Shown here one piece after another: positions 7,752-15,081 of a stretch of DNA of 64,000 nt. Source of the DNA: Pseudoduganella armeniaca (GTDB taxonomy: Bacteria; Pseudomonadota; Gammaproteobacteria; Burkholderiales; Burkholderiaceae_D); contig NZ_CP028324.1 of NCBI RefSeq assembly GCF_003028855.1, positions 4,216,001 through 4,280,000 on the forward strand, in the 5' to 3' direction. The notes under the pieces were generated by a model. It was not told where the DNA came from. It ran no database searches and was given only the letters and a program-made list of their open reading frames with translations. The position numbers and the translations under genes were made by a program. The first letter of the stretch is position 1. The number at the start of each line of letters is the position of its first letter.

Positions 7752-9818
7752 ATGAACAAACAATCAATTCATCCCAACACCTGGAGCGTGGGTACCCGCA
7801 TCACGCTGCTCACCTTTGGCCTGATCAGCGTGGTGCTGACGTGCCTGATCATCGTCATCAGCGTCGGCACCAGCCGGCTGCTGGAGGAGCGTGCGACCGA
7901 CAGCGTGCGCCAGGAACTGGACGGCGTGAAGAACATGGTGGAGCTGTTCAACACCGCCGTGACCAGCGAGGCCAACAGCTTCGCCAAGGTGCTGACCGCC
8001 CAGTTCGACAACAAGTTCAGCCTGGATAGCGGTACCACCGTCGAGGTGGGCGGCAAGCCGGCGCCCACGCTGAAGGATGGCGAGCGGGTATTGAACAACG
8101 ATTTCTCGATCCCGGACCGCTTTACGGCGCAGAGCGGTGCCACGGCGACGATCTTCGCCGTCAGCGGCGAAGACTTCATCCGCGTGTCGACCTCGGTCAA
8201 GAAGGAAGACGGCAGCCGCGCCGTCGGCACCATGCTGGATCGCGCCCACCCTGGCTACGCGCTGCTGCGCGCCGGCCAGAGCTATACCGGCCTGGCGACG
8301 CTGTTCGGCAAGCAGTTCATTACCCGCTACGACCCGGTGCGCGACGCCACCGGCAAGGTCGTCGGCGTGCTGTACGTGGGCGTGGACGTATCGAACGAGA
8401 TCGCCACGCTGAAGCAGCGCATCAAGTCGATCAAGATCGGCACGAGCGGCTACTTCTACGTGCTCAATGCCGCGCCTGGCGCCAACCTGGGCAAATTGAT
8501 CGTGCACCCGAAGCGCGAGGGCGACAGCATCCTCGAATCGAAGGATGCCGACGGCAATGGCTTCATCCGCGAGATGCTGGACAAGAAGGAAGGCGTGATC
8601 CGCTATCCCTGGGCCAACCCGGGCGAGACGACACCGCGCGAGAAGGTCGCCGTGTACGGCTATTTCAAGGACTGGAACTGGGTGCTGGCCGGCGGCGCCT
8701 ACACCGAGGAGATCACGGCCGAGGCGACCGCGCTGCGCAACCGCTACGTGCTGCTGGGCTTTGTCGCCCTGCTGGTGTTCTCGGTGCTGCTGTATTTCGC
8801 GGTGCGCCGCACCATCTCGCGGCCGCTGGCCGAGGTCGAGCAGGCGGCCAGCCAGATCGCCGCCGGCGACCTGACGGTGCGCATGGACGTGCGCGGCGAG
8901 GACGAGATCGCCCGCCTGACGCAGGCCATGAACGGCATCAGCCACCATCTGTCGGCCGTCGTCGGCAAGGTGCGCACGGGCGCCGAGCATATCGCGTCCG
9001 CCTCCAGCGAGATCGCCAGCGGCAACCAGGACCTGTGCTCGCGCACGGAACAGCAGGCCGGCGACCTGGAGCAGACTGCCAGCTCGATGGAAGAGCTGAC
9101 GGCGACCGTGCGCCAGAACGCCGACAACGCGCGCCAGGCCAACCAGCTGGCGCAAAGCGCGTCCGACGTGGCCGCTAGAGGCGGCGCCGTCGTGGCGCAG
9201 GTGGTCGAGACGATGGGTTCGATCAACGCCTCGTCGCAGAAGGTGGTCGACATCATCGGCGTCATCGACGGCATCGCCTTCCAGACCAATATCCTGGCGC
9301 TGAATGCCGCGGTGGAAGCGGCCCGTGCGGGCGAACAGGGTCGCGGCTTCGCCGTGGTGGCGGGCGAGGTACGCACGCTGGCGCAGCGCAGCGCGGCCGC
9401 CGCGCGCGAGATCAAGGAACTGATCGGCAACTCGGTCGGCCAGGTCGAGGCGGGCAGCCGCCTGGTGGAACAGGCCGGCACGACGATGGAGGAAGTCGTC
9501 AACAGCGTGCGCCGCGTGACCGACATCATGGCCGAGATCCGCAGCGCCAGCGAGGAGCAGACCGCCGGCATCGAACAGGTCAATACGGCCATCACGCACA
9601 TGGACCAGGTCACGCAGCAGAACGCCGCCCTGGTCGAGGAAGCGGCGGCGGCGGCCAGCGCGATGCAGGACGAGGCCGCGAGCCTGGCCCAGATGGTGCG
9701 CCAGTTCCGCCTGGAAGAAGATGCGCGCGCAAAAAAAACCCGCATCGGCGATGCGGGCGAAAGATTTCAAATCGGGAGAGATTTGAAAGAGCAGGCGCAT
9801 CTTCTCACGGCAAAATGA
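7752..9818 (+). CDS. Methyl-accepting chemotaxis protein with Cache sensor
   Basis: The 688-residue protein has a membrane helix at about 17-39 and a large periplasmic Cache-type ligand domain at about 41-325, with GTSGYFYVLN and a closing WNWVLAGGAY. A second helix lies near 330-352, then HAMP and a cytoplasmic signalling domain whose hairpin tip reads IAFQTNILALNAAVEAARAG. It should sense a small ligand and drive CheA. The ATG follows GAGGAATAATT. The last 30 residues, after FRLEEDARA, are unusual: they are encoded by an A8 run and two back-to-back hairpins (9739-9757 and 9765-9788), as if former 3'-untranslated DNA had been recruited. A one-base change in the A8 run would alter the ending. 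Confidence 0.93.
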   Translation: MNKQSIHPNTWSVGTRITLLTFGLISVVLTCLIIVISVGTSRLLEERATDSVRQELDGVKNMVELFNTAVTSEANSFAKVLTAQFDNKFSLDSGTTVEVGGKPAPTLKDGERVLNNDFSIPDRFTAQSGATATIFAVSGEDFIRVSTSVKKEDGSRAVGTMLDRAHPGYALLRAGQSYTGLATLFGKQFITRYDPVRDATGKVVGVLYVGVDVSNEIATLKQRIKSIKIGTSGYFYVLNAAPGANLGKLIVHPKREGDSILESKDADGNGFIREMLDKKEGVIRYPWANPGETTPREKVAVYGYFKDWNWVLAGGAYTEEITAEATALRNRYVLLGFVALLVFSVLLYFAVRRTISRPLAEVEQAASQIAAGDLTVRMDVRGEDEIARLTQAMNGISHHLSAVVGKVRTGAEHIASASSEIASGNQDLCSRTEQQAGDLEQTASSMEELTATVRQNADNARQANQLAQSASDVAARGGAVVAQVVETMGSINASSQKVVDIIGVIDGIAFQTNILALNAAVEAARAGEQGRGFAVVAGEVRTLAQRSAAAAREIKELIGNSVGQVEAGSRLVEQAGTTMEEVVNSVRRVTDIMAEIRSASEEQTAGIEQVNTAITHMDQVTQQNAALVEEAAAAASAMQDEAASLAQMVRQFRLEEDARAKKTRIGDAGERFQIGRDLKEQAHLLTAK
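9731..9757 (-). terminator. Leftward intrinsic terminator inside the chemoreceptor 3' end
   Basis: CCCGCAT-CGGCG-ATGCGGG is a perfect 7-bp stem. On the minus strand it is followed by eight T residues, the classic terminator form, yet no minus-strand gene lies upstream of it. A second perfect stem, TTTCAAATC/GATTTGAAA, occupies 9765-9788. It may stop antisense transcription into the chemoreceptor gene or be a relic of a bidirectional terminator now read as coding sequence. Confidence 0.5.
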
Positions 9819-9897
9819 CGCCCGTATGACGCGGCGGCCCGGCAGCGGCCGGGCTGTCGTGCCGAACCCGGCCGGTGCGCTGCGCTACACTGGCGCC

Positions 9898-10578
9898 ATG
9901 CCGACCATCCTTTCCAGCCGCCAGCGCGCGGCACTGGGCGCCGCCGGTGCCCTGCTTGCCCTTGCAGCCTGCCGGGCGCCCTCCCCCATTCCTGTCGCAA
10001 CACCCGCGCCCGCCGCGCCGGCGGCGCCGGCCTTGCCCCCACGCGCCGGCACGCTGGCGATCGACCCGGCCGCCTCCCTGATCGCGATCACCGTGCGCCG
10101 CGGCGGACCGCTGGCCCGGCTGGGCCACGACCATGTCGTGGCGGCCCGCACCATCGCCGGCAGCGTCGATCCGGCCCAGGGCCGCGCCACGCTGCGCTTC
10201 CGGCTGGACGAGCTGACGGTGGACGAGTCCGCGCTGCGCGCCGAGGCGGGCCTCGACACCCAGCCTTCCGCCGAGGCCATCGCGGGTACCCGGCGCAATA
10301 TGCTGACGCGCGTGCTGGACGCCGAACATTACCCCTGGGTCGACGTGGTCATCGAGCGCACCGGCGCGGCGGCCGTCAGCGCGGCCGTCACGCTGCATGG
10401 CGTGACGCGCCGCTACGACGTGCCGGTAAGGCTGGCGCAGGACGCGGCCGGCCTGCGCGCCAGCGGCACGCTGGCGCTGCGCCAGACCGACTTCGGCCTG
10501 GTGCCGTTTGCGGTGCTGGGTGGCGCCATGGCGGTGCAGGACGAGCTGGCATTGCGCTTCGACCTGCTGGCACGTTAG
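9898..10578 (+). CDS. YceI-like domain lipoprotein
   Basis: The chosen ATG at 9898 gives a lipoprotein signal: positive start, hydrophobic stretch and an LLALAAC lipobox, followed by an Ala/Pro-rich linker. The mature part has the YceI lipocalin-like pattern: GTLAIDPAASLIAITVRR, a LGHDHVV motif, and TLHGVTRRYDVPV. YceI proteins form a barrel that binds isoprenoid-type lipids, and several are linked to acid or oxidative stress. An in-frame ATG exists upstream at 9826 but would bury the signal peptide. A second, soluble YceI protein is encoded at 16955-17530. Confidence 0.8.
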   Translation: MPTILSSRQRAALGAAGALLALAACRAPSPIPVATPAPAAPAAPALPPRAGTLAIDPAASLIAITVRRGGPLARLGHDHVVAARTIAGSVDPAQGRATLRFRLDELTVDESALRAEAGLDTQPSAEAIAGTRRNMLTRVLDAEHYPWVDVVIERTGAAAVSAAVTLHGVTRRYDVPVRLAQDAAGLRASGTLALRQTDFGLVPFAVLGGAMAVQDELALRFDLLAR

Positions 10579-10589
10579 GCGCAGCGGGG

Positions 10590-10619
10590 CTGTACATCCA
10601 TACAGTATCGGCGTATGAT
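10590..10619 (+). promoter_or_regulatory. LexA (SOS) box overlapping a promoter
   Basis: CTGT-ACATCCAT-ACAG at 10590-10605 fits the LexA consensus CTGT-N8-ACAG. It overlaps a promoter-like pair: TGTACA at 10591-10596, a 17-base spacer, and TATGAT at 10614-10619. Transcription would start near 10626, which is the ATG of the HD-domain gene, so the mRNA would be leaderless. This placement is what a repressor site needs. Confidence 0.6.
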
Positions 10620-10625
10620 GTGTTC

Positions 10626-11210
10626 ATGCGATGCGATCCGCTTCACGGCCCTGGCGGCCGGCCCGACGACAAGCCCGATGGGCGCACGGCCATCCTGCTG
10701 CCGTCCGGATTCGTGCTGGATCTGCTGGCGCCGGATGCCACGGGCCTGCCGATCACGGATATCGCGCTGTGTCTGGCGTCGCAGCCGCGTTGGGGCGGCG
10801 CCGCGCGGCCCTGGTATTCGGTGGCCGAGCATTGCGTGATGGTGTCGCGGCTGGTACCGCCCGCGCTGGCGTATGCGGCGCTGTTGCACGATGCCGAGGA
10901 ATTCCTGGGCGACTGGCCGTCGCCCGTGAAGGTGATGCTGGGGCGCGCCTACGTCAAGAAGCGCGTGCTGCCGGTGAAGCAGGCGCTGCGGCGGCGCTTC
11001 GGCTTCGACGACGACGATCCGGCGATCAAGCATGCGGACCTGGTCGGCATGGCAACGGAGCTGCGCGACCTGTTGCCGCCGGCCTGGATCGAATGGGGCC
11101 ACCTGCCGCCGCCGCACCCGGAGCGCATCGTGCCGGTGGGCCCGGAACGGGCGTATGCGCTGTTCCTGGAGCGCTACGAGCAGCTGCGCCACCTGGCGCT
11201 GGCGCCGTAG
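10626..11210 (+). CDS. HD-domain phosphohydrolase, putatively SOS-controlled
   Basis: The protein (194 residues from ATG 10626) has an HD signature: a His in WYSVAEHCVMVS, then LLHDAEEFLGDW and a later Asp in KHADLVGMATE, as in YfbR-type nucleotidases and other HD hydrolases acting on nucleotides. The exact substrate cannot be read from the sequence. A GTG at 10620 in the same frame is an alternative start, but the promoter spacing favours 10626 and there is no ribosome site before either. The LexA box directly upstream suggests induction by DNA damage, which would fit a role in nucleotide pool control. This last step is inference. Confidence 0.75.
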   Translation: MRCDPLHGPGGRPDDKPDGRTAILLPSGFVLDLLAPDATGLPITDIALCLASQPRWGGAARPWYSVAEHCVMVSRLVPPALAYAALLHDAEEFLGDWPSPVKVMLGRAYVKKRVLPVKQALRRRFGFDDDDPAIKHADLVGMATELRDLLPPAWIEWGHLPPPHPERIVPVGPERAYALFLERYEQLRHLALAP

Positions 11211-11414
11211 TCGCGGCGCGGGACCGCGCAGCAGGCAGGCGGAGGATGCATGTGCGTGCGCGCATTGGGCGGAGCGTTGTATTATCGGTACGCCGGGACA
11301 TTGGCAGGGGCGTCGCGCCGGCCTGGCATCGGCGGCGGCGCCTTCCCGACGTGCAAGCGGCGCGATGACGGCACATCAAGATGGATGAGAAAAGCTTGCT
11401 AACAGGCAGTTTCT

Positions 11415-11565
11415 AAAGCCGTTTTTGGACTTATCCACTTCGGTTGTGGATAACGATGTGGAAAAGCGGGGCTTGACAGCCCGGGAACGCAGTATTGGCG
11501 CGGGTTTCAACAAATTGCCTGTTCAGTAGGCAAAATTTTTCTCGCATTAAATCAGGCACTTATAG
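11415..11565. other. 150-bp conserved intergenic element, copy A
   Basis: This AT-richer block aligns along its whole length with 12528-12677. Landmarks in order: AAAGCC then a T-run; TTATCCAC and its inverted mate GTGGATAA (11431-11453, containing a perfect DnaA-type box TTATCCACA on the minus strand); TTGACA at 11473; hairpin TTGCCT/AGGCAA near 11515; AAATCAGGCACTTA at 11549. It lies 160 bases upstream of the receiver gene. It could be a structured RNA, a complex operator, or a DnaA-binding element. The rest of 11211-11726 shows nothing else I can support. Confidence 0.6.
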
Positions 11566-11726
11566 ATGGGCTCGGTTGCGTCGGTCGTGCACGGCCGCCG
11601 CGCCGGAAAATTTTTTCACTCCCTGCGGCCGACCCGGTCGCGGCAAGCGAATGCTTTGACAAAAATGCCGAGGAGGAATAGTGTCATAGCGGGGACGATG
11701 ATGGTTTTCTTGCCGCGAGTAAAACA

Positions 11727-12449
11727 ATGGATTCACAAGGCGACGACACCAGCGAAGGCTGGATGATTCAAGACGAGGTGCCGGCGGCGGAGGAGGCAGC
11801 TGCCGCCGCGCCCGCGCCGTGGAAGGTGCTGATCGTCGATGACGACGTCGATGTCCACGTCGTGACGAAGTTCTCGCTCAGCAATGCGGTATTCATGGGG
11901 CGCCGCCTGTCGTTCCTGCATGCTTACAGCGGCCACGAAGCCTTGCAGATGCTGCGCCAGCACGACGACGTTGCGCTCGTGCTGCTGGACGTGATCATGG
12001 AAACGACGGACGCGGGCTTGCGCGTGGCCACGCGCATCCGTGACGAGCTGCACAATGCCCTCGTGCGCATCGTGCTGCGCACGGGCCAGCCGGGCCAGGC
12101 GTTGGAGCACGGCATCATCCTGGATTACGACATCAACGATTTCTGGTGCAAGACCGACCTGACGACGCGCAAGCTGTTCACGACGGTGATCGCGTCGCTG
12201 CGGGGCTATCACAGCCTGCTGGAAGCGCAGCGCCGCGTCGACAGCGCGGAGGCGGCACTGGCAACACTGCACCAGAGCGCCAACGCCGCCCTGCAGGCGC
12301 TGCGTGACGGCAACAGCTGGACCGGCAGCGTGGTCGCGGGCACACCGCCGGTCCGGGTGGTCCTGACGGCGCGGCCGGGCGCAGCGGCCGACAGCTTTAC
12401 GCTGGAAGGCCATCTCGACCCGGATCCGGCGGCGTCCCCACGCGGCTGA
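11727..12449 (+). CDS. Stand-alone response-regulator receiver protein
   Basis: The 240-residue protein has an acidic/Ala-rich lead, then a receiver domain at about 32-165 with VLIVDDD, VLLDVIM (phospho-Asp) and a late lysine in FWCKTD. The sequence around the domain (LSNAVFMGRRLSFLHAYSG and YDINDFWCKTDLT) is like the receiver that precedes DUF3369 and HD-GYP output domains in c-di-GMP phosphodiesterases. Here the protein stops soon after a short helix, so it is a truncated or single-domain version without an evident output domain. No kinase is adjacent. It is bracketed by the two copies of the 150-bp element. Confidence 0.75.
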   Translation: MDSQGDDTSEGWMIQDEVPAAEEAAAAAPAPWKVLIVDDDVDVHVVTKFSLSNAVFMGRRLSFLHAYSGHEALQMLRQHDDVALVLLDVIMETTDAGLRVATRIRDELHNALVRIVLRTGQPGQALEHGIILDYDINDFWCKTDLTTRKLFTTVIASLRGYHSLLEAQRRVDSAEAALATLHQSANAALQALRDGNSWTGSVVAGTPPVRVVLTARPGAAADSFTLEGHLDPDPAASPRG

Positions 12450-12527
12450 CCCGCATCCGTGCCCCGGCTGGCCAAGCTGTGCCGGCACGCTGCCGGCGCC
12501 TGTTTTTTACGCTAAGTCACGGATTGC

Positions 12528-12677
12528 AAAGCGTTTTTTCGAATATCCACACGACTTGGGGATAACTTTGTTGATAAGGGCCTCTTGACAAGGCAAAGCG
12601 CCCGCAACGACGCCATTTTCCTTAAACTGCCCATTCAACAGGCAGAATCGGCCGTCAATAAAATCAGGTACTTACAG
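12528..12677. other. 150-bp conserved intergenic element, copy B
   Basis: This copy is co-linear with 11415-11565 with a constant offset of one base at every landmark: ATATCCACA/GGGGATAA, TTGACA at 12585, hairpin CTGCC/GGCAG near 12627, AAATCAGGTACTTA at 12661. The hairpin pair T-A in copy A is C-G here, a compensatory change that argues for a folded RNA or DNA structure. It lies 3' of the receiver gene, before a small leftward gene. The remaining DNA in 12450-12781 appears empty. Confidence 0.6.
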
Positions 12678-12781
12678 CCTCGACCGCGCCGAATCGCCGA
12701 GGCTTGCAAAAATTCCGTGGCGTTTTCGATTTGACAATTTTTGTGCATAACTGGCGCACGCACGCTTGACATGACCCGCCG

Positions 12782-12982
12782 CTACTGCATCTTGCGGCGC
12801 CGCTCCGGCCCCGCCAGGACGCGCTGGATCACGTCGACGCCGACGCCATGCCCTCTCAGGTATTCCAGCGCGCACACGGTGCCGACCTGCCCCTGCAGCA
12901 GGATGCCCTTGTCGACGATGTCGCTGTGCAGCCGGTCCTTGCGCGCGTGCGGTTGCGCGGTACGCGTATCGATCGCTTCCAT
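12782..12982 (-). CDS. Small conserved-looking hypothetical protein (66 aa)
   Basis: The frame starts MEAIDTRTAQPHARKDRL and ends LAGPERRRKMQ. Its ATG is preceded at good distance by AGAAGGA, a solid ribosome site, which is the main reason to believe it. The sequence is soluble and mixed in charge, with a central LLQGQVGTVCALEYLRGHG segment that looks foldable. I do not recognise a domain. It is monocistronic, transcribed leftward towards copy B of the 150-bp element. Confidence 0.6.
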   Translation of the reverse strand: MEAIDTRTAQPHARKDRLHSDIVDKGILLQGQVGTVCALEYLRGHGVGVDVIQRVLAGPERRRKMQ

Positions 12983-13176
12983 GGCAGTCCTTCTGGAGAA
13001 AGTTCGCAGAATGTATGAGGTGGCTCAATACGCCGAGGCCTGACAAGAGTATTGGACATGAATCCCGAAAGTCAACCTGTCGTTAGCGCCGGTGCCGTGT
13101 CCTGTGTTAGCTGCCGCGCAGTGCGGGCGAGCGCTTCGCGCTAAGCTGCCGTCACCCAATCAGACAGGAGGACGCC

Positions 13177-13350
13177 ATGACAAGTTCCACCCCGCCCATG
13201 AATCCCGGCGACGAAGCACCGGCCGGCACGCCCGGTACGGGCGAGGACATCTGCCCGGCCTGCTCCGGCAGCGGCAAGCAGGCCGACGGCAAGCCCTGCC
13301 CCAATTGCGGCGGCAGCGGCACGATCACCGAAGGCATTGGCGGCGGCTGA
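13177..13350 (+). CDS. Small DnaJ-type zinc-finger-like protein (57 aa)
   Basis: A perfect AGGAGG at 13167-13172 precedes ATG 13177. The product has two CxxCxGxG-like motifs, CPACSGSG and CPNCGGSG, separated by KQADGKP, which is the zinc-binding repeat seen in DnaJ central domains. The N-terminus is a flexible, Pro/Gly/Thr-rich tail. Such mini zinc proteins are common in this bacterial group, but their role is not established; metal binding is the only function I would infer. It precedes the chromate transporter pair by 43 bases. Confidence 0.7.
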   Translation: MTSSTPPMNPGDEAPAGTPGTGEDICPACSGSGKQADGKPCPNCGGSGTITEGIGGG

Positions 13351-13393
13351 GTCATGACGTGACAGGGCGGTCGCGCGGGCGGATAATGGTGCA

Positions 13394-14005
13394 ATGCCGC
13401 CCGACCTGCCCCGCTCCGCCCACCACCCCGACCGCCCCGACCTCCCCGCCAGTCCAGCCCGGCCCCGCTCGCGTACGCACCTGTTCGTCGCTTTCACGCT
13501 GCTGGCCTTGCAAGGCTTCGGCGGCGTGCTGCCCGTCGTGCAGCGCGAAATGGTGGAGCGCCGACGCTGGATGACGCAGGAGGAATTCGTCGAGGAATGG
13601 GCCGTGGCGCAGACGATGCCGGGGCCGAACGTGGTCAACCTGTCGCTCGTCATCGGCAACCGCTGCTTCGGCCTGTCCGGCGCGCTGGCGGCGCTGGCCG
13701 GCATGTTGCTGATCCCCTCCCTCGTCGTGTTGGCGCTGGCTACCGTGTATGCGCTGTTCGCCAGCGATCCGCGCGTCGCCGGCGCCTTGCGCGGCATGGC
13801 CGCCGTCACGGCCGGCATGATCGTCGCCACCGGGGTGAAGCTGGCCGCCACGCTGCGCCGCCATCCGCTGGCGCTGGCTGTCACGGCCACGCTGGCACTG
13901 CTGGCGATCGTCGCGCTGGCCGTGCTGCGCCTGCCGATGCTGCCCGTGCTGCTGGTGCTGGGCGGTACCGGCTGCGTGCTGACGTACCGGAAGCTCGAAC
14001 CATGA
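13394..14005 (+). CDS. CHR-family chromate transporter, first half-protein
   Basis: This 203-residue membrane protein has the CHR domain marks GFGGVLP, WMTQEEFVEEWAVAQTMPGPN and several hydrophobic segments. Short-chain CHR proteins occur as pairs of about 200 residues that together make the ChrA-type exporter, which expels chromate by proton antiport. The start ATG at 13394 leaves a Pro-rich tail of about 25 residues before the first helix; a later start is possible. The stop overlaps the start of the second half (ATGA), so the two are translationally coupled. Confidence 0.85.
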   Translation: MPPDLPRSAHHPDRPDLPASPARPRSRTHLFVAFTLLALQGFGGVLPVVQREMVERRRWMTQEEFVEEWAVAQTMPGPNVVNLSLVIGNRCFGLSGALAALAGMLLIPSLVVLALATVYALFASDPRVAGALRGMAAVTAGMIVATGVKLAATLRRHPLALAVTATLALLAIVALAVLRLPMLPVLLVLGGTGCVLTYRKLEP

Positions 14006-14586
14006 GCGCGGGCGCGCACATCGTGCTGACGTGGCACGACTGGATCGACCTATTCGCGCATTACCTGGTGCTGTCGCTGATGTCGGTCGGCGGCGCCATC
14101 TCCACCACCGGCGAGATGCACCGCTACCTGGTCGAACAACACGGCTGGATGACGCAGCAGCAGTTTGCCGACGCCATCGCCATCGCCCAGGCCGCGCCTG
14201 GACCGAACGTGCTGTTTGTCGCCCTGCTGGGCTGGACGGTGGGCCTGAACGCCGGCAGCCACGTGGCGGCGGTGCTGGGCGTGCTGGTGACGATGACCGG
14301 CATCATGCTGCCCAGCAGCGTGCTGATGCTGCTGGCCACCGACTGGGGCCACCGCAACCGCGAGCTGCGCGCCGTGCGCGCCTTCAAGCAAGGCATGGCC
14401 CCGCTCGTCATCGGCATGCTGATTTCCACAGGCATCGTGCTGGCCGGCGCCAACGGCGACGCGGCCCGCGAGTGGCCCTTGTACGTGGTCTCGACGCTTG
14501 CGGCGCTGATTTTGTGGCGCACCCGTATCCATCTATTGTGGCTGCTGGCCGCCGGGGCCGCGGCGGGCGCCCTCGGGCTGGTGTAA
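14002..14586 (+). CDS. CHR-family chromate transporter, second half-protein
   Basis: The 194-residue partner of the preceding gene starts within its stop codon. It shows the same family motifs in their second-half form: LSVG-like GGAISTTGEM, WMTQQQFADAIAIAQAAPGPN and five to six hydrophobic segments. The duplicated, oppositely oriented halves are thought to assemble as a heterodimer in the inner membrane. No chrB regulator is nearby. A degenerate palindrome follows the stop. Confidence 0.87.
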   Translation: MSAGAHIVLTWHDWIDLFAHYLVLSLMSVGGAISTTGEMHRYLVEQHGWMTQQQFADAIAIAQAAPGPNVLFVALLGWTVGLNAGSHVAAVLGVLVTMTGIMLPSSVLMLLATDWGHRNRELRAVRAFKQGMAPLVIGMLISTGIVLAGANGDAAREWPLYVVSTLAALILWRTRIHLLWLLAAGAAAGALGLV

Positions 14587-14592
14587 ACACCG

Positions 14593-14642
14593 GCGTCAGG
14601 CCCGATGCGCGGGTCCGCGCTCTGGATCGGTGCCTGACACCA
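14593..14642. repeat. Degenerate palindrome of the same family (GGCGTCAGGC ... GCCTGACACC)
   Basis: An imperfect inverted repeat just after the second CHR stop. GGCGTCAGGCCCGAT on the left corresponds to the complement GGTGTCAGGCACCGAT of the right side. It sits between two convergent genes, like copies 2 and 4 of the family. It has the conserved CAGGC core but weak pairing in the middle. Confidence 0.55.
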
Positions 14643-14648
14643 GGGGGC

Positions 14649-15074
14649 TCATAGGTCCCGAGCGCGCCGCCGCGACCACCAGCCATCGACCGAAAACCGC
14701 CCAGGCCCAGCCAGCGCGATCGTGCCGAACACGATGATGAGCAGCCAGCCGAACTGGCCCTGCTCCAGGCTCCAGTCCGGATGCACCAGCAGCATCGATA
14801 CCCCGAGCAGGAACAGCACCGGCAGGCATGCCAGCCGCGTGCACAGCCCGGCGGCCACCAGCAGCGGGCAGACGATCTCGGCAAACAGCGCACAGGCCAG
14901 CGTGATACCCGGCCCGAGGCCGAGCGGATCGTCGATATGGGCCAGCTCGCCGCGCCAGTGCAGCAGCTTCGGCAGGCCATGCACGGCCAGCAGCAAGGCC
15001 GCGCCGGTCAGGCGGGCATACAGCAGGCCCAGGTCGGGCGTACCGGCACCGCCCAGCAATTTCAGCGCACGCAT
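14649..15074 (-). CDS. DoxX family membrane protein
   Basis: The 141-residue protein has the DoxX pattern: a first helix with LYARLTGAALLLAVHGLPKL, then helices starting GITLACALFAEIVCPLLVAAG and LPVLFLLGVSMLLVHP. DoxX proteins are small four-helix inner-membrane proteins related to quinol oxidase subunits. Bacterial members have been tied to redox stress, but activity is mostly unknown. I chose the ATG at 15074 because upstream in-frame residues are not DoxX-like and overlap the amidohydrolase. It follows that gene by seven bases and is probably co-transcribed with it. Confidence 0.85.
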   Translation of the reverse strand: MRALKLLGGAGTPDLGLLYARLTGAALLLAVHGLPKLLHWRGELAHIDDPLGLGPGITLACALFAEIVCPLLVAAGLCTRLACLPVLFLLGVSMLLVHPDWSLEQGQFGWLLIIVFGTIALAGPGRFSVDGWWSRRRARDL

Positions 15075-15081
15075 GGCCGCC

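Noticed and set aside
11431..11453. Replication origin
   Set aside because: Only two or three DnaA-type boxes, no dnaA/dnaN, no AT-rich unwinding region; better explained as part of the repeated 150-bp element.
13597..14001. Extension of the second CHR half-protein upstream
   Set aside because: The added residues are Arg/Gly-rich shadow of the first half; ATG 14002 in the ATGA overlap gives the family length.
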